Assembly: GCA_021234155.1 (NCBI GenBank)
Contig: JAJEKV010000042.1
Span: forward strand, 795,864-859,863
Direction: 5' to 3'
Source: Isoetes taiwanensis
Taxonomy: Eukaryota; Streptophyta; Lycopodiopsida; Isoetales; Isoetaceae
Length of the DNA: 64,000 nucleotides
A model generated the notes under the pieces. That model saw nothing but the letters and a program-made list of their open reading frames with translations, had not been told where the DNA came from and ran no database searches. A program made the position numbers and the translations under genes. Positions 47,389 through 58,903 of the stretch are shown in pieces. How positions within the stretch are numbered: the stretch's first letter is position 1; each line of letters opens with the position of its first letter.

Positions 47389-49132
47389 AACAATCAACAC
47401 ACAACTACCATTAACATTATTAACACAAACCATTGCATTTGACACATTTAAATTAAAATCCCCCTTAAACCCCCTTTGGTTTGGGTGCATATTCACACGG
47501 GGGGTTACTCCAGGCAACGAGAGCTGTCGGATGGGCATATTTGCCCTTTATTCCAAGATCTGGACCGTACATAGCGATCCTCGTTTGTGGGGTATGCATG
47601 TACAAGATTTTGTATACTGTATATTAAGATTTGCAAAATACTATAAGGTTTGAGAGAATGTACTTAATAGTGTTAATTTTATACATGTATTGTAAATATA
47701 TTTTTGGAGCTCTCGCTGCCCTACGTAACCCCCCGTGTGAATATGCACCCAAACCAAAGGGGGTTTAAGGGGGATTTTAATTTAAATGTGTCAAATGCAA
47801 TGGTTTGTGTTAATAATGTTAATGGTAGTTGTGTGTTGATTGTTATATTAAAAATTTTTGGGCCTTGGGGCCCCTAACTAAAGTAGAAAGAAAATGGGAA
47901 AATCTTCTACCTAACATCGAGAAATGAAGAAACATCCATTCAGCACTATTACAAGTTGGAACACCATATAACAATCAACACACAACTACCATTAACATTA
48001 TTAACACAAACCATTGCATTTGACACATTTAAATTAAAATCCCCCTTAAACCCCCTTTGGTTTGGGTGCATATTCACACGGGGTTACTCCCGCAACGAGA
48101 GTCATCCGGATGGGCATATTTGCCCTTTATTCCAAGATCCGACCGCATATAGCGATCCTCGTTTGTGGGGTATGCATGTACAAGATTTTGTATACTGTAT
48201 ATTAAGATTTGCAAAATACTATAAGGTTTGAGAGAATGTACTTAATAGTGTTAATTTTATACATGTATTGTAAATATATTTTTGGAGCTCTCGCTGCCCT
48301 ACGTAACCCCCCGTGTGAATATGCACCCAAACCAAAGGGGGTTTAAGGGGAATTTTAATTTAAATGTGTCAAATGCAATGGTTTGTGTTAATAATGTTAA
48401 TGGTAGTTGTGTGTTGATTGTTATATTAAAAAAATTTTTGGGCCCTTCGGGCCCTAACTAAAGTAGAAAGAAAATGGGAAAATCTTCTACCTAACATCGA
48501 GAAATGAAGAAACATCCATTCAGCACTATTACAAGTTGGAACACCATATAACAATCAACACACAACTACCATTAACATTATTAACACAAACCATTGCATT
48601 TGACACATTTAAATTAAAATCCCCCTTAAACCCCCTTTGGTTTGGGTGCATATTCACACGGGGGGTTACTCCGGGACAACGAGAGCTGTCGGATGGGCAT
48701 ATTTGCCCTTTATTCCAAGATCTGGACCGTACATAGCGATCCTCGTTTGTGGGGTATGCATGTACAAGATTTTGTATACTGTATATTAAGATTTGCAAAA
48801 TACTATAAGGTTTGAGAGAATGTACTTAATAGTGTTAATTTTATACATGTATTGTAAATATATTTTTGGAGCTCTCGCTGCCCTACGTAACCCCCCGTGT
48901 GAATATGCACCCAAACCAAAGGGGGTTTAAGGGGGATTTTAATTTAAATGTGTCAAATGCAATAGTTTGTGTTAATAATGTTAATGGTAGTTGTGTGTTG
49001 ATTGTTATATTAAAAAAATTTTTGGGCCCTTCGGGCCCTAACTAAAGTAGAAAGAAAATGGGAAAATCTTCTACCTAACATCGAGAAATGAAGAAACATC
49101 CATTCAGCACTATTACAAGTTGGAACACCATA
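47389..49132. repeat. Three tandem MITE-plus-spacer units, period 580 bp
   Basis: Three copies at 47389-47844, 47970-48422 and 48550-49006. Each has terminal inverted arms of 120 bp starting AACAATCAACACACAACTAC; the arms of copy 1 are identical to each other. A core of about 215 bp contains GGGCATATTTGCCC. Between the copies, and once after the last, lies a 125-127-bp spacer with a GGGCCCTTCGGGCCC hairpin. Copies differ at only a few positions. The tandem arrangement of element plus spacer points to local amplification after one insertion. No coding capacity. Confidence 0.9.
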
Positions 49133-49220
49133 TATAAAAATTCTTGCTCAAAAAGCAATCAAATGTGAAAAAACATATGTCATAGAAATCTTTGCTGTAG
49201 TAGGACTTTGAAGAAACCAA

Positions 49221-49760
49221 GGTAAATAATAATGAAGCAGAACATTTCCACGCAACAATAAACAACTGTGTATGTTGTGGTGGCACACTCAGCGACCACT
49301 ACTTCCTCAGGTTGGATAACTGTTTCAGCATATCCTTGCTCCATCTTTTTGTTTTCAATCTGGTGGCCAAGACCAAAGTGATTGATTTGTTTTCAATTCA
49401 GTGGCCAAAATCAAAATAAATAATAAGGAATGAGATGATGATCCTTACCCGATACAATGTCTTGGCTCCCTAAATAATAAATGTGTCATTGCAATAATGA
49501 TGCCTATGATTTGCCGGTAAATAATAATGATGCAGAACAACATTTCCACGCAACAATTTGTGGTGGCACACTCAGCGACCACTACTTCCTCAGGTTGGAT
49601 AAGTGTTTCAGCATATCCTTGATCCATCTTTTTGTTTTCAATCTGGTGGCCAAGACCAAAGTGATTGATTTGTTTTCAATTCAGTGGCCAAAATCAAAAT
49701 AGATAATAAGGAATGCGATGATGATCCTTGGCTCCCCAAATAATAAATGTCTCATTGCAA
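49221..49760. repeat. Tandem duplication, unit about 295 bp
   Basis: GGTAAATAATAATGA.GCAGAA at 49221 recurs at 49516. Both units contain GTGGTGGCACACTCAGCGAC and CAATCTGGTGGCCAAGACCA. Non-coding. Confidence 0.85.
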
Positions 49761-51281
49761 TAATGATGCCTGTGATTTGCCCTCATTAATCCCGTCTGAA
49801 TCTGTCCAAGATGAACGGCTGTGCAAGAAGTAGCTCCACCTAAATAGAAATTGAAAGAATTTGACCTCATTTTTTTTAAGAACCCTAGATGCAGAGCACA
49901 ATGCGAAATATGATGAAGAACCGTAAAATGCAGAGCAGAGTGCTACAAAAATAGAAGAATATGACGTGATTTTTTAAGAACCCTAAATGCAGGGTAGAGC
50001 GCTACCTTGGATGCCTACACGAGCTGCGGCATCGATGGGATTGAGGAGCCAACCACGGGGATCTTGGTGCAGATCCGGAAGGCAAGAGGTGGATTTGGAA
50101 AGGAGCCTAACTAGATTGGCGTCCTGGTCTGTGCAAGGAAGAATGTGGCGGTTTGGGATGAATGTAGGTTCCCAAATGCAGGCACCATTTTGGCAGGCAA
50201 TTAGCAGGTAAGAAGTGAGGCGCATTGAAAGCGGGAGCGGGGCATGATGCCTGAGAATATAGAGCGTGGCGAAATCAGCTTTATTTCTGCATGAACAAAA
50301 ATAAAACAGAGGACTTACATTAGGTAGAGAGGAAGACGTACTGAAGGAGAGATTTGGGACTGATTGCTCTGCTTCTTGCTGCATTTTTCTTCTGAGTGCA
50401 GTAACCTGGCCCTTGTGTCCTCTGAAAAACAGATTTGAATGGAGGCCTTTTTACAGACGAACTATGGCAAAGCCCTGCTTATGGTAATGAATCCAGGGCC
50501 AGCAAAGGAAATCGAGTAGCTAGAACAGGTCCCGGCTTGTGCCTGGCCCTTGAGAGATGAGCAAATGTTCCTTTGCGCATGATGCTTCCAGAAATCTGCT
50601 CCCTGTTGTCTACGGGGCATTCCCTGTGCTTTGCAACTCCAGGTGAGGAGGGAAGATCAGAAGATAGCAACGGAAAAAGATAGAAGCGGGAAAGGAAGTG
50701 GAGATCTTGATTGAAGATAGAAGCGGCTGGAAGAAACACATTGCCCTGAAATGCTATCCACGAGGCTTGCATGTTCAGCCCCTAAAATAAAAAGAGGGCT
50801 TTTGTTGTGAGCCCTTGGATGTTAGACTATTGATAAAAAAAAACTAAATCAACGACTAAGAAATGGTGCACTCTAGATGTACGCATTAGTACATCCATTT
50901 GAATACGCCATGAAATCTTAGCAAAACCTTTGTGAAAAGCGTACAAAAACACAAAAAAAAACCCCTGTTATTATGCTACATATTGCTACCTTACTAACAA
51001 ATGAATTAATTGCCCAATTGTTAACATTTTTCCTAACCTAACCCTAACATACTGTTCACAAACGCAGCCAACAGCTTGTGGATCCGGCCAATCCAAAACC
51101 TCTTGGATCCAGCCAATTCTGGCTTTTACAGGGATTTCCAGGCCAAATCTTACTGTTTGTGGCCGAAGAGAATGATTCTAACTGATTTTCTTCTTGATAG
51201 AAATCAGACCAGCGACTGCCGGATCTAGCCTCCAGGCCATCGAATCCACATAGAAAGCCCATAGAACCTTTCGATTTTGCT
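49761..51281. other. Unassigned region
   Basis: At 49983-50384 both strands are open for 70-130 codons, but neither translation resembles a known protein. The rest is non-coding, with poly-A tracts near 50,830 and 50,955 and a CCTAACCTAACCCTAAC motif at about 51,032-51,048. Confidence 0.35.
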
Positions 51282-51291
51282 GCCAAAGAGG

Positions 51292-51765
51292 GGAACTCCG
51301 TATATATCATCCGGGATGTGGTTAATCCGGACAAAACAGAGTGGTTAATCCGGACATCCGGTATCAGCCAGGGTGGTTAATCCGGACATCCAATATCAGC
51401 CAGAGTGGTTAATCCGGACATCCGATATCAGCCAAATGGTTAATCCGGACAAAAAGTGGTTAATCCGGACAAAAAACCAAGCGTAGAACTGTGCGGCGGG
51501 GGCAGAAATTTTGATCAGATCACTCTTGCTGCTCCGTGGGCGGTTTGATCCGCTTTAAAAAGCATGCCAATCGCTTTGTATGCCCCTTTTATGTTAGATT
51601 GATGAAGAGAGGAAGAGATTTAAGGCAAAATAGAGCAGAATCGATCAAAAAAGGGGCAAAAACAGTTGGTTTTTGGGCTTCAAACTGCGCAGGTCCGGAT
51701 TAACCACAATGGCTGATAACGGGTGTCCGGATTAACCACATCCCGGATGATATATACGGTCTTCC
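51292..51765. mobile_element. Mutator-like MITE, 474 bp, 10-bp target duplication
   Basis: Inverted ends of about 40 bp: the left end reads GGAACTCCGTATATATCATC then CGGGATGTGG, matched by the reverse complement of the right end (GGAAGACCGTATATATCATC). GCCAAAGAGG at 51282-51291 is repeated at 51766-51775. Inside the left arm, GTGGTTAATCCGGAC occurs six times (51318, 51341, 51373, 51405, a variant at 51436, and 51456), and twice inverted at 51693 and 51725. A 9-11-bp duplication plus long ends fits a non-autonomous Mutator-like element. No coding sequence. Confidence 0.85.
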
Positions 51766-51775
51766 GCCAAAGAGG

Positions 51776-53640
51776 TTTCTAAGTCATTTCGGCCAGCTTG
51801 TGTCCCTAATCCGGCAGTTCTGGATCAATTTTTGGGCACTAAGATCATAATATTTACAGCCAGATTATACTCCAATCTTCCTAATTCTCTATTCTTTCCA
51901 CATTTCGGCCTTTCTAAGACCCAAATCGATCCATTTCATATAACTTTTCATGATCTCTGATCATCACGGTTCATCAAGTTCATGCTATGCAAACAGCAGC
52001 ATGCAAGAGAAACTTTTTCAATCTTAACTGATTTCTGCCATAATTTGTCCTAATCCATTTCTGGGATTCCAATCTGAGCTATTTCAATCACTTCTGGCAT
52101 GGTTTAAATGATCAGCTCCCTAGAAATCATTATATATGTGATACTTTTTACACGCTTTTAATATGCACATAAAGTACTTCCATATTCAATCATGCAAGCT
52201 TATTCATGTTCAAGCACTTATAATTCAACTCTAAATTCATACTAAGTTCCAGAACAATCCTACTGCATTAACACAATTTGGCATGCAAAATTTTGCTACA
52301 CTAGAAAACCCCAGGTGTAAGGCTTGATCCCCACCTGGAATCCCGCTTGCTTCTTCTGCGCTCCAACACGCTCCCAGAGCTCTACACGTACTCGCTCCTT
52401 CAGCAATCCCTCTGCAATCTATCTCCTTCCAAATGCTTTTCACTGTACTTGTATTTATTTTTATCCACCAGTATTCTGTCCATATAATTTCTACATATAC
52501 GACGTATTAACTCTGCATGCGTGATATTTTAATTATTATCCCTTTGCATCCTTTAATAAAATAATACCACAATGTACCTCGAAATCCTAGGTCCGTTACA
52601 CAAAATAATGTGTTTCAAAAGATAACATTTTTAAAAGAAGGGGCTTCGTAGGAAGAAACTAAACATATCTAAAATGATATGTTCCAGAGCAAAAATACTT
52701 CACCAAAAACATGATAAGCATGCAAAATGACATGCTTGAGATTAAGAACTACATAAAAATGCTAAAAAATGCCAGAGGGGACGTGTTACCTCTTTTTTAG
52801 CAGAGGTCTTTTTGCTGCCAGTCTAGCCTTCCAACAAAATGTCAACAGTAGTCACAATGAAGTATCAACAATTCTAGAAACCTACTTCATTCCGGATCCT
52901 TAGTGCCATGCTCTTGCATCCATCCATTCATTTGAGAAAGCTGTGAAAGAAAAGGCTGTTAGGCATCACTGCATGATGAGCTTCAGAAAACTGGGCAAAA
53001 AATGAAATGACGCGTGAAAATACATTTAGCTAATATCTTGAACCATGGTACGAATATTTCAAGCTCTAAGGGTTCTAGCACTGCCACTACGAAAGAACAT
53101 TATAGTTCTATTATTTTACTCCGCTTTAAAATGTATAGAAGTGCATAAGCTATTTGAATGATGAATATACGAATTAAAGAATGCCTTCCAGCAAAGTAGA
53201 AATATACCTCAAATATGGACTCAAACAGCATCCTGCAGACAATCGAATCTGGTTACAATCACTCTATGTTAAGCAAAAACATAAAGAATAGAAGGAAAGC
53301 AAACACTTGCATATCACACGACCTTAGATCCATTGGACTTCTGCAAAGAAGAATATATTCTATCAGAAAGATTCTTGCGTAAGAACTTGAAATTCCTCAA
53401 CCTGGTGCATAGAAGCAGCACCATGTTTGAAGAACGCGAAGCTGGAGAATGGCGAGAAAAAAAACAAACTCTTGAGGACACTTCAAAAAACTGCAAGCAG
53501 CTTTGTGGTTTCTCGCTTCCTTCTGAATCGAGAGTTCTCCTCGTCCTTTTTTCTGATGCGAAATATGTAGAGAGTAAGGAGGCGGAGTGAAAAGTGCATC
53601 GGATTCAAAAACTGGCACCCAACTCGCGTTCCGCAAAAAA
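51776..53640. other. Unassigned region
   Basis: No gene is supported. 51,053-52,600 begins TGTTCACAAACG and ends GGTCCGTTACA, the outline of a minus-strand gypsy-type solo LTR into which the MITE jumped, but the flanking bases do not form a duplication. 52,600-53,640 is AT-rich. Confidence 0.3.
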
Positions 53641-53660
53641 GACCCGCAAGCAGCAGAGGG

Positions 53661-53691
53661 AACGCCGCATGCGTCTGCACATGCGGCGTTT
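53661..53691. repeat. Short perfect hairpin
   Basis: AACGCCGCATG, a 9-base loop, CATGCGGCGTT: an 11-bp stem with high GC content. No U-run follows, and no function is assigned. Confidence 0.8.
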
Positions 53692-54019
53692 CGGGCACAG
53701 TTACCAACACCCTCCCATTTTAATAAAGAAGATATGCACATAAAGCTTGTGACATGCACACAGAAGCATTTTCCTTTTTCTTCAAAATGCCAGAACGGTC
53801 TACCTTTGGAGTTACTTGGTTCTAGATGGAAATTTGAAATCCCTTATGATGTGTTTATAGGCAACTGCAATTGAGAGGAAGAAACATAGTCCTTCTACAG
53901 ATTATATAATGAAGATCCTTGCTCTTGATATCTGTGTTAAAACAGTGGTTGGAAATGAGATGCTTTGTGGTCTACGCAGGACAAAAAAAACGTGTCATGA
54001 CTCATATCCATAAACTTCC

Positions 54020-54850
54020 ATGTTGCTCCTACAGTTGATAGTTCTTGCAGGTGAAATGATCGCTGGACCAAATAAGACATGTTCATGGATGAAATTTGAA
54101 CTGGCCACCACTTATCGAGTAGTCAAATGCATTAGGAATTTCTCCCATCTACCACACAGAACTGTAGTGATGGCTCTATTGCAGCCTCCACCAGAAACGT
54201 TTCAGTTGTTCGATGATATCCTTCTATTGTCAGAGGGCCACATTATATACCTTGGTCAAGAGACAAAGCCTTGGATTTCTTTGAGTCATTGGGATTTAAA
54301 CTGCCCTGGAGAAAAGGAGTTGCAGACTTTCTTTAAGAGGTGGACCCTTTACTTTGTTCGTCCTTTTGGTATACAACAGAGTGTGTATATTTAACAGTTT
54401 CATCCTTCTAAATAACTTCTAAGAAAGATCAGAGCGAATGTTGAGCTGATGATTCCAAGCGATACCAATATGTCCCAGTTTCAAAAATGGTTGATGCTTT
54501 TAGGGAGTCTCAGATTGGAATATTTGAGAATTGCTTATGATAAGACAAGCCAGAAACTCTTGTGAGAAGGAAGCATGCATTGTCAAGGTGAGAACTCTTA
54601 AAGGCCTGTGTTGGGCAAGAATCATTGCTCATATCCCGTAACAGTTTCTTATATATCTTCCAGACGTGTCAAATAAGCTCCTTATTGATGCTGGTAGGTT
54701 AGTGATGGCCACCAGATATAACAGAAACAAATGGCGTACCATGTACAGGTTGCGTTCTTGGCATTCATAATTGGAATTTTATTTCTCCGTACACCTTATG
54801 ATAACACAAGCAGCCATCCAGAAACTCTTGTGAGAAGAAGTATGCATTGT
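54020..54850 (+). pseudogene. ABCG/PDR-type ABC transporter pseudogene
   Basis: Relic of a full-size plant ABCG (pleiotropic drug resistance) transporter. Visible: ATTYRVVKCIRNF, VVMALLQPPPETFQLFDDIL and LLSEGHIIYLGQ (54,100-54,257), the switch/H-loop side of nucleotide-binding domain 1. Then, after frameshifts, come DLNCPGEKE (CPxRKGVADFLQE equivalent), VRRKHALSR near 54,565, SLLISRNSFLYIFQT (about 54,622-54,666) and FLAFIIGILFLRT (about 54,750-54,790), which is the first membrane-helix region. The Walker B/D-loop part (normally MDEISTGLDSSTTY) reads SWMKFELATTY, so catalytic residues are lost. Parts of the 54,540-54,600 segment recur near 54,800-54,870. Walker A and the second half are absent. 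Confidence 0.75.
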
Positions 54851-54870
54851 CAAGGTGAAGACTCTTAAAG

Positions 54871-55355
54871 GTTTGTGCTTAATGAACACAAGTTATTTCG
54901 ACTGGTTCAATTGTGGTAAAAATATTTGTTCGACTGGATAATAGGGCTTTGATTTTTAAGAATGATTTGATTGTCTCATTCTTAGGTCATTCTTGGGCCG
55001 GCCCCTTGTGCAAGAAATAACCTGCTCTGACACACTTGGCTAAGCTTTTCTGTAGATGCTGAGCTTTGGACGGTAGCTATATTTTAGCATTTGTAAACGG
55101 CTTTTAAATTGTTGAAGAAGTTTGTAAAGGTCATATCTTCTCACTTGCAAGCAAATAGGTATTTATTGTGATATATGTCTGTGATTTTTGGTTTTGTTGT
55201 CCTTGCATGTTTGATACCATCCTTTGTGTGGATCTATGGTTCATTGTTTGATTATGCGCTCTCTCCTTTCTATATATTTTCTTTGGTTTACCTTTCATAT
55301 AAACATTAAGAAAAGATATAGTTGTACATGACACTGGAGAATACTTTTTATATTA
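54871..55355. other. Unassigned region
   Basis: AT-rich, no recognised content. Confidence 0.4.
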
Positions 55356-55403
55356 TACAAGAAATTTATCGCGGCGGCCAAGGCCGCCGCGAACATTTCT
55401 CTT
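55356..55403 (+). repeat. GC-core foldback repeat, copy C
   Basis: Best-preserved copy: GCGGCGGCCAAGGCCGCCGC is a perfect palindrome at the centre, flanked by AGAAATTTATC on the left and GAACATTTCT on the right. Confidence 0.8.
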
Positions 55404-56495
55404 TTCAATCCCGTTGTCTGTAGGGTGGGTTGAGAAAAAAGGGAATGTTTGCTAGGAATTTCAACTACCTAGTTTAGAAAGTAAACTATTTCCTCCTCTT
55501 AAAATTGATTTGTACAAAATTTGAAAGAAAATGTCAATGTTTATAGTATTGCAACATAAATTCATTGTAGTGCCAGGAACAATCATCAGCCATGAACAAT
55601 TATGAGCAAAAGCTTCTAATCAATAGAGGGGATATTTAACCCAAGTTTAAGTCTACAAAATAATATCTTTGATGCATTTCCCCATTAAACCAACTTTAGG
55701 TCTACAAATAATGTTTTTGATGCATCATTGCATTTCCCTAGTTTAAGTTTGCAAGTAATGTTTTCGATGCATGTAGCTAGGGAGGTATGTGCTAAACTTC
55801 ATGCAATTGAACTTGTTGAGGTGAAGCCTTCCTGTAATTTCTTGTGCTTGATTTTATTTCATAGTTAATAAGCATACGTTTTGAATATTAAGGATAATAA
55901 CTTGCATTATTCGGAAGGCACAGCAAAACAAAATATGTACAAAAAGTGTTCTCAATATTCAAGATCAAAAACAAACTTACTGTACAACAACTAAAAACTT
56001 CATCATCACGTTCATCAAAGAAAAGAAGGCAATATCTCCAGTTCTATGGCAATTCATAGATTGCATGTCTAGATGCATTTTCTGGTATGATGCACTATTA
56101 AACAAACGAGCACCTGATCAAGATTTTCTCAATATGGCAGAAGGAGTACATTTTAGAGGAAGCTTAAAGAATATGGTTTACCGGTCCTATAAGATTTACC
56201 CCAACATATAAGTTGCTTTGTTACTGCCAGGTCCTTAATTATTTTTTTTAGTGGCAGTGAATGTGAAGCTATGCTGAGGACATTGAATATGTATGATCAC
56301 CAGCTATGCATATTGATTAGATGCCTTATATTACTGTCTTCCAAAAGGCAATGCACACTCTTAGAACCAACATATATTCACTTTGTTGTGATGTTAACTA
56401 AGGTACCATGAATCAGCATATGCTTAGTTACACTAGATATAGGGGCAATTTAGCAATTTCTAGTAGCGACTTCCATCTGTTCACAGCAAAGTGCA
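55404..56495. other. Unassigned AT-rich region
   Basis: Short internal repeats (AAGTCTACAAATAATGTTTTTGATGCAT-like words at about 55,650-55,770). No gene. Confidence 0.4.
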
Positions 56496-56499
56496 TGTG

Positions 56500-56960
56500 A
56501 AGTCTATTCTGTAACTCAAGGTCGCCATTGTGTTCAAGATGCAAATGTACTTCCTTCTTACAAATTTCGCTTAGTATCACCTTCTGAATTTGTGCCATGA
56601 TGGTCATTATGGCGGAAAAGAAAATGCCCTTTGTGGAGCAAATGGAACAGGATTTGTAGAACAAACAATGGGTGTGAAGTCTATTCTGTAACTCAAGGTC
56701 GCCATTGTGTTCAAGCTGCAAATGTACTTCCTTCTTACAAATTTCTCTTAGTATCACCTTCTGAATTTGTGCCATGCGTATGAAGTCTATTCTGTAACTC
56801 AAAGTCGCCATTGTGTTCAAGCTGCAAATGTAGTTCCTTCTTACAAATTTCTCTTAGTATCACCTTCTGAATTTGTGCCATGATGGTCATTATGGCGGAA
56901 AAGAAAATGCCCTTTGTGGAGCAAATGGAACGGGATTTGTAGAACAAACCATGGAAACAA
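56500..56960. repeat. Three-copy tandem repeat
   Basis: GTCTATTCTGTAACTCAA starts at about 56,503, 56,679 and 56,785. Copies 1 and 3 include a 70-bp extension (GATGGTCATTATGGCGGAAA) that copy 2 lacks. The units keep an open frame on the minus strand (KEVHLQLEHNGDLELQNRL repeated), but this is probably coincidental. Confidence 0.85.
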
Positions 56961-57955
56961 ACTAATGCTGCCAAATAATGTTGTCATTTCGGCTTTATTG
57001 ATGGTAGCAATGTAGATGAAAGAACTGGTAGCCTGCATTGGCAAAAGAGATGAAAAATAAAAGCAGTCGACCATGCAAGTGTGAAAATAACAAAAAAAAA
57101 AAAAACAAAGAAAAGACTTAAAGCAATCCACAATTCAAGTCCCAAAATGAGGAAGAGATCTAAATGGAGTATAACTTCCAAAACATGGCTGTTACAGAGG
57201 AGAGAAGTACATTGGAAGCATGAGAAGTACCTTGAAAGAGAGATTCAAGGGAAAACTTCCTTTGTGCCTTATGCCTTCTCCTTTTTCTTATTGCCACTGT
57301 GCTAGTTAGCATGATTGTTTTGTTGTTGCAAACAGGACCAAGCAAACAAACATGTCAAGATGTGGAACAACTTTAAAAGTGATGCCAACCCCTTGTTACA
57401 GGTTAGAAACGAATCTGAGACGAATCTGAGACGCTTAAAACGAGCTTGCCAGTCTGCATCAGAGCCATAGGGACAAAATATTCTGCTTCAAAAATCTTCA
57501 GCCAGGAAAGGGAATACATTTTGTGGGATGAAGCAACAGAAATAAACCGAAGATTAACTAAAACGTAAAGGGCAAGCTTACCTTCGAGGCCTATTTCTGT
57601 GGCAGAGTTGGGGAAAGAAGCATGCCACTCTTCAAGCTATAAGATAATAGGACTCTGGTGATACCTCCAGTTGCCGGATCAGCCTCAAAGCTTAAAAGGA
57701 ACGATGACACAGAAGCGTTAAGCCTTACGTTTCCCTCGATTACACACATCAAACGCATTCATCCATGCAAAAATCTCTGCCCCTTCCTCAAACAAAACGA
57801 GCATCAAAATCTTGAAGTCGTACATTAAACCCATGTGTACCTCTGTGAAGGAAGAATGCGTACCTGCATGGCATACACGGCTTCCATTTCGACAGTTCTG
57901 GCGGCAAATGCAGAATTCACAATGGGGCTAGAAAATAGATCACCGACTTAAGGCC
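56961..57955. other. Unassigned region
   Basis: No gene recognised. A poly-A run lies near 57,090. Confidence 0.35.
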
Positions 57956-57960
57956 AGTAA

Positions 57961-58898
57961 TGTTGAAGATAGTGATCTGGCATCCAACAGGGATGCAGAT
58001 CTGGAAGTGCCAGCAGAGCAATCCGGGTGAAACGCCATCAGACATACCGCTTCATATTGTATCTGTTCATTGCATATTTATGTACAGCCATGATGGGGGC
58101 TTTTCCCATCCTCGTTGAATAGATTCATCTCCCAGTTTTCCTGATTATTAACATGGTATCAGAGCCTGTAGGCTCTTGATCTTGGGACCTGGGTATGGAG
58201 ATTGAAGCCAGCACTGAGGCTGGCAGCAGCGAGGAGGACGAACCTCCTGATTTATGGCTTTGAAGATTGAAGAGGTAAGCCATCCCTAATTCGTTGCCAT
58301 CTCCATCCTATTTCGTTGCCATTTCCATTCTGTTATATGAATCCCACTTGTCTGCATACATGCTGGGAGTAATTCCATTATGGAATCAAGACCCAATTCT
58401 TCATAATGCTGTCGTGCTTAAATGTGGGCTATAAGAATTATTTTAGAGAAGAAGACCCACAAATCCAAAGCAGCATTTGATGAAGATGAAGACCATGCAT
58501 CATGCATGGATGCTGCTGCTGTGCAGATTCAAGAAAGGGTGCTCCTCTATGCTCTATTTAGAGCAAGAAGCCCAAGAGAAGGGCTGGGCACACAGGAAGG
58601 ATACCTGGTGCAGAATTGCAGTCAATCATGACTGTAGAACAAGGGGGAGCAGCCCAAGACTTCTATCACACCTTGATTCTTGTTGGATGCAAGATCAAGG
58701 GGGAGTGTTGAAGATAGTGATCTGGCATCCAACAGGGATGCAGATCTGGAAGTGCCAGCAGAGCAATCCGGGTGAAACGCCATCAGACATACCGCTTCAT
58801 ATTGTATCTGTTCATTGCATATTTATGTACAGCCATGATGGGGGCTTTTCCCATCCTTGTTGAATAGATTCATCTCCCAGTTTTCCTGATTATTAACA
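57961..58898 (+). mobile_element. TRIM retrotransposon (LTR element in miniature), 938 bp
   Basis: Two LTRs of 193 bp (57961-58153 and 58706-58898), beginning TGTTGAAGAT and ending TTAACA, differ at one base that I could find (CCTCGTT against CCTTGTT). A primer-binding site TGGTATCAGAGCC, complementary to initiator tRNA-Met, abuts the 5' LTR at 58154-58166. A polypurine tract AAGGGGGAG lies directly before the 3' LTR. AGTAA at 57956-57960 is repeated at 58899-58903 as the 5-bp target duplication. The 552-bp interior has no gag or pol, only short open frames. This is a non-autonomous TRIM, probably mobilised by a copia relative. The near identity of the LTRs indicates a recent insertion. Confidence 0.95.
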
Positions 58899-58903
58899 AG
58901 TAA

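Noticed and set aside
49983-50384. 133-codon minus-strand frame, with an open frame on the plus strand too
   Set aside because: No similarity in either direction; probably chance in a more GC-rich stretch.
51053-52600. Solo LTR (minus) containing the Mutator-like MITE
   Set aside because: The ends look right (TGTTCA...GTTACA), but the 5 bases on each side (CATAC, CAAAA) do not match.
56428-56974. Repeated HNGDLELQNRL frames as a repeat protein
   Set aside because: The pattern follows from a tandem DNA repeat with a unit length that happens to keep frames open; no start, no known domain.
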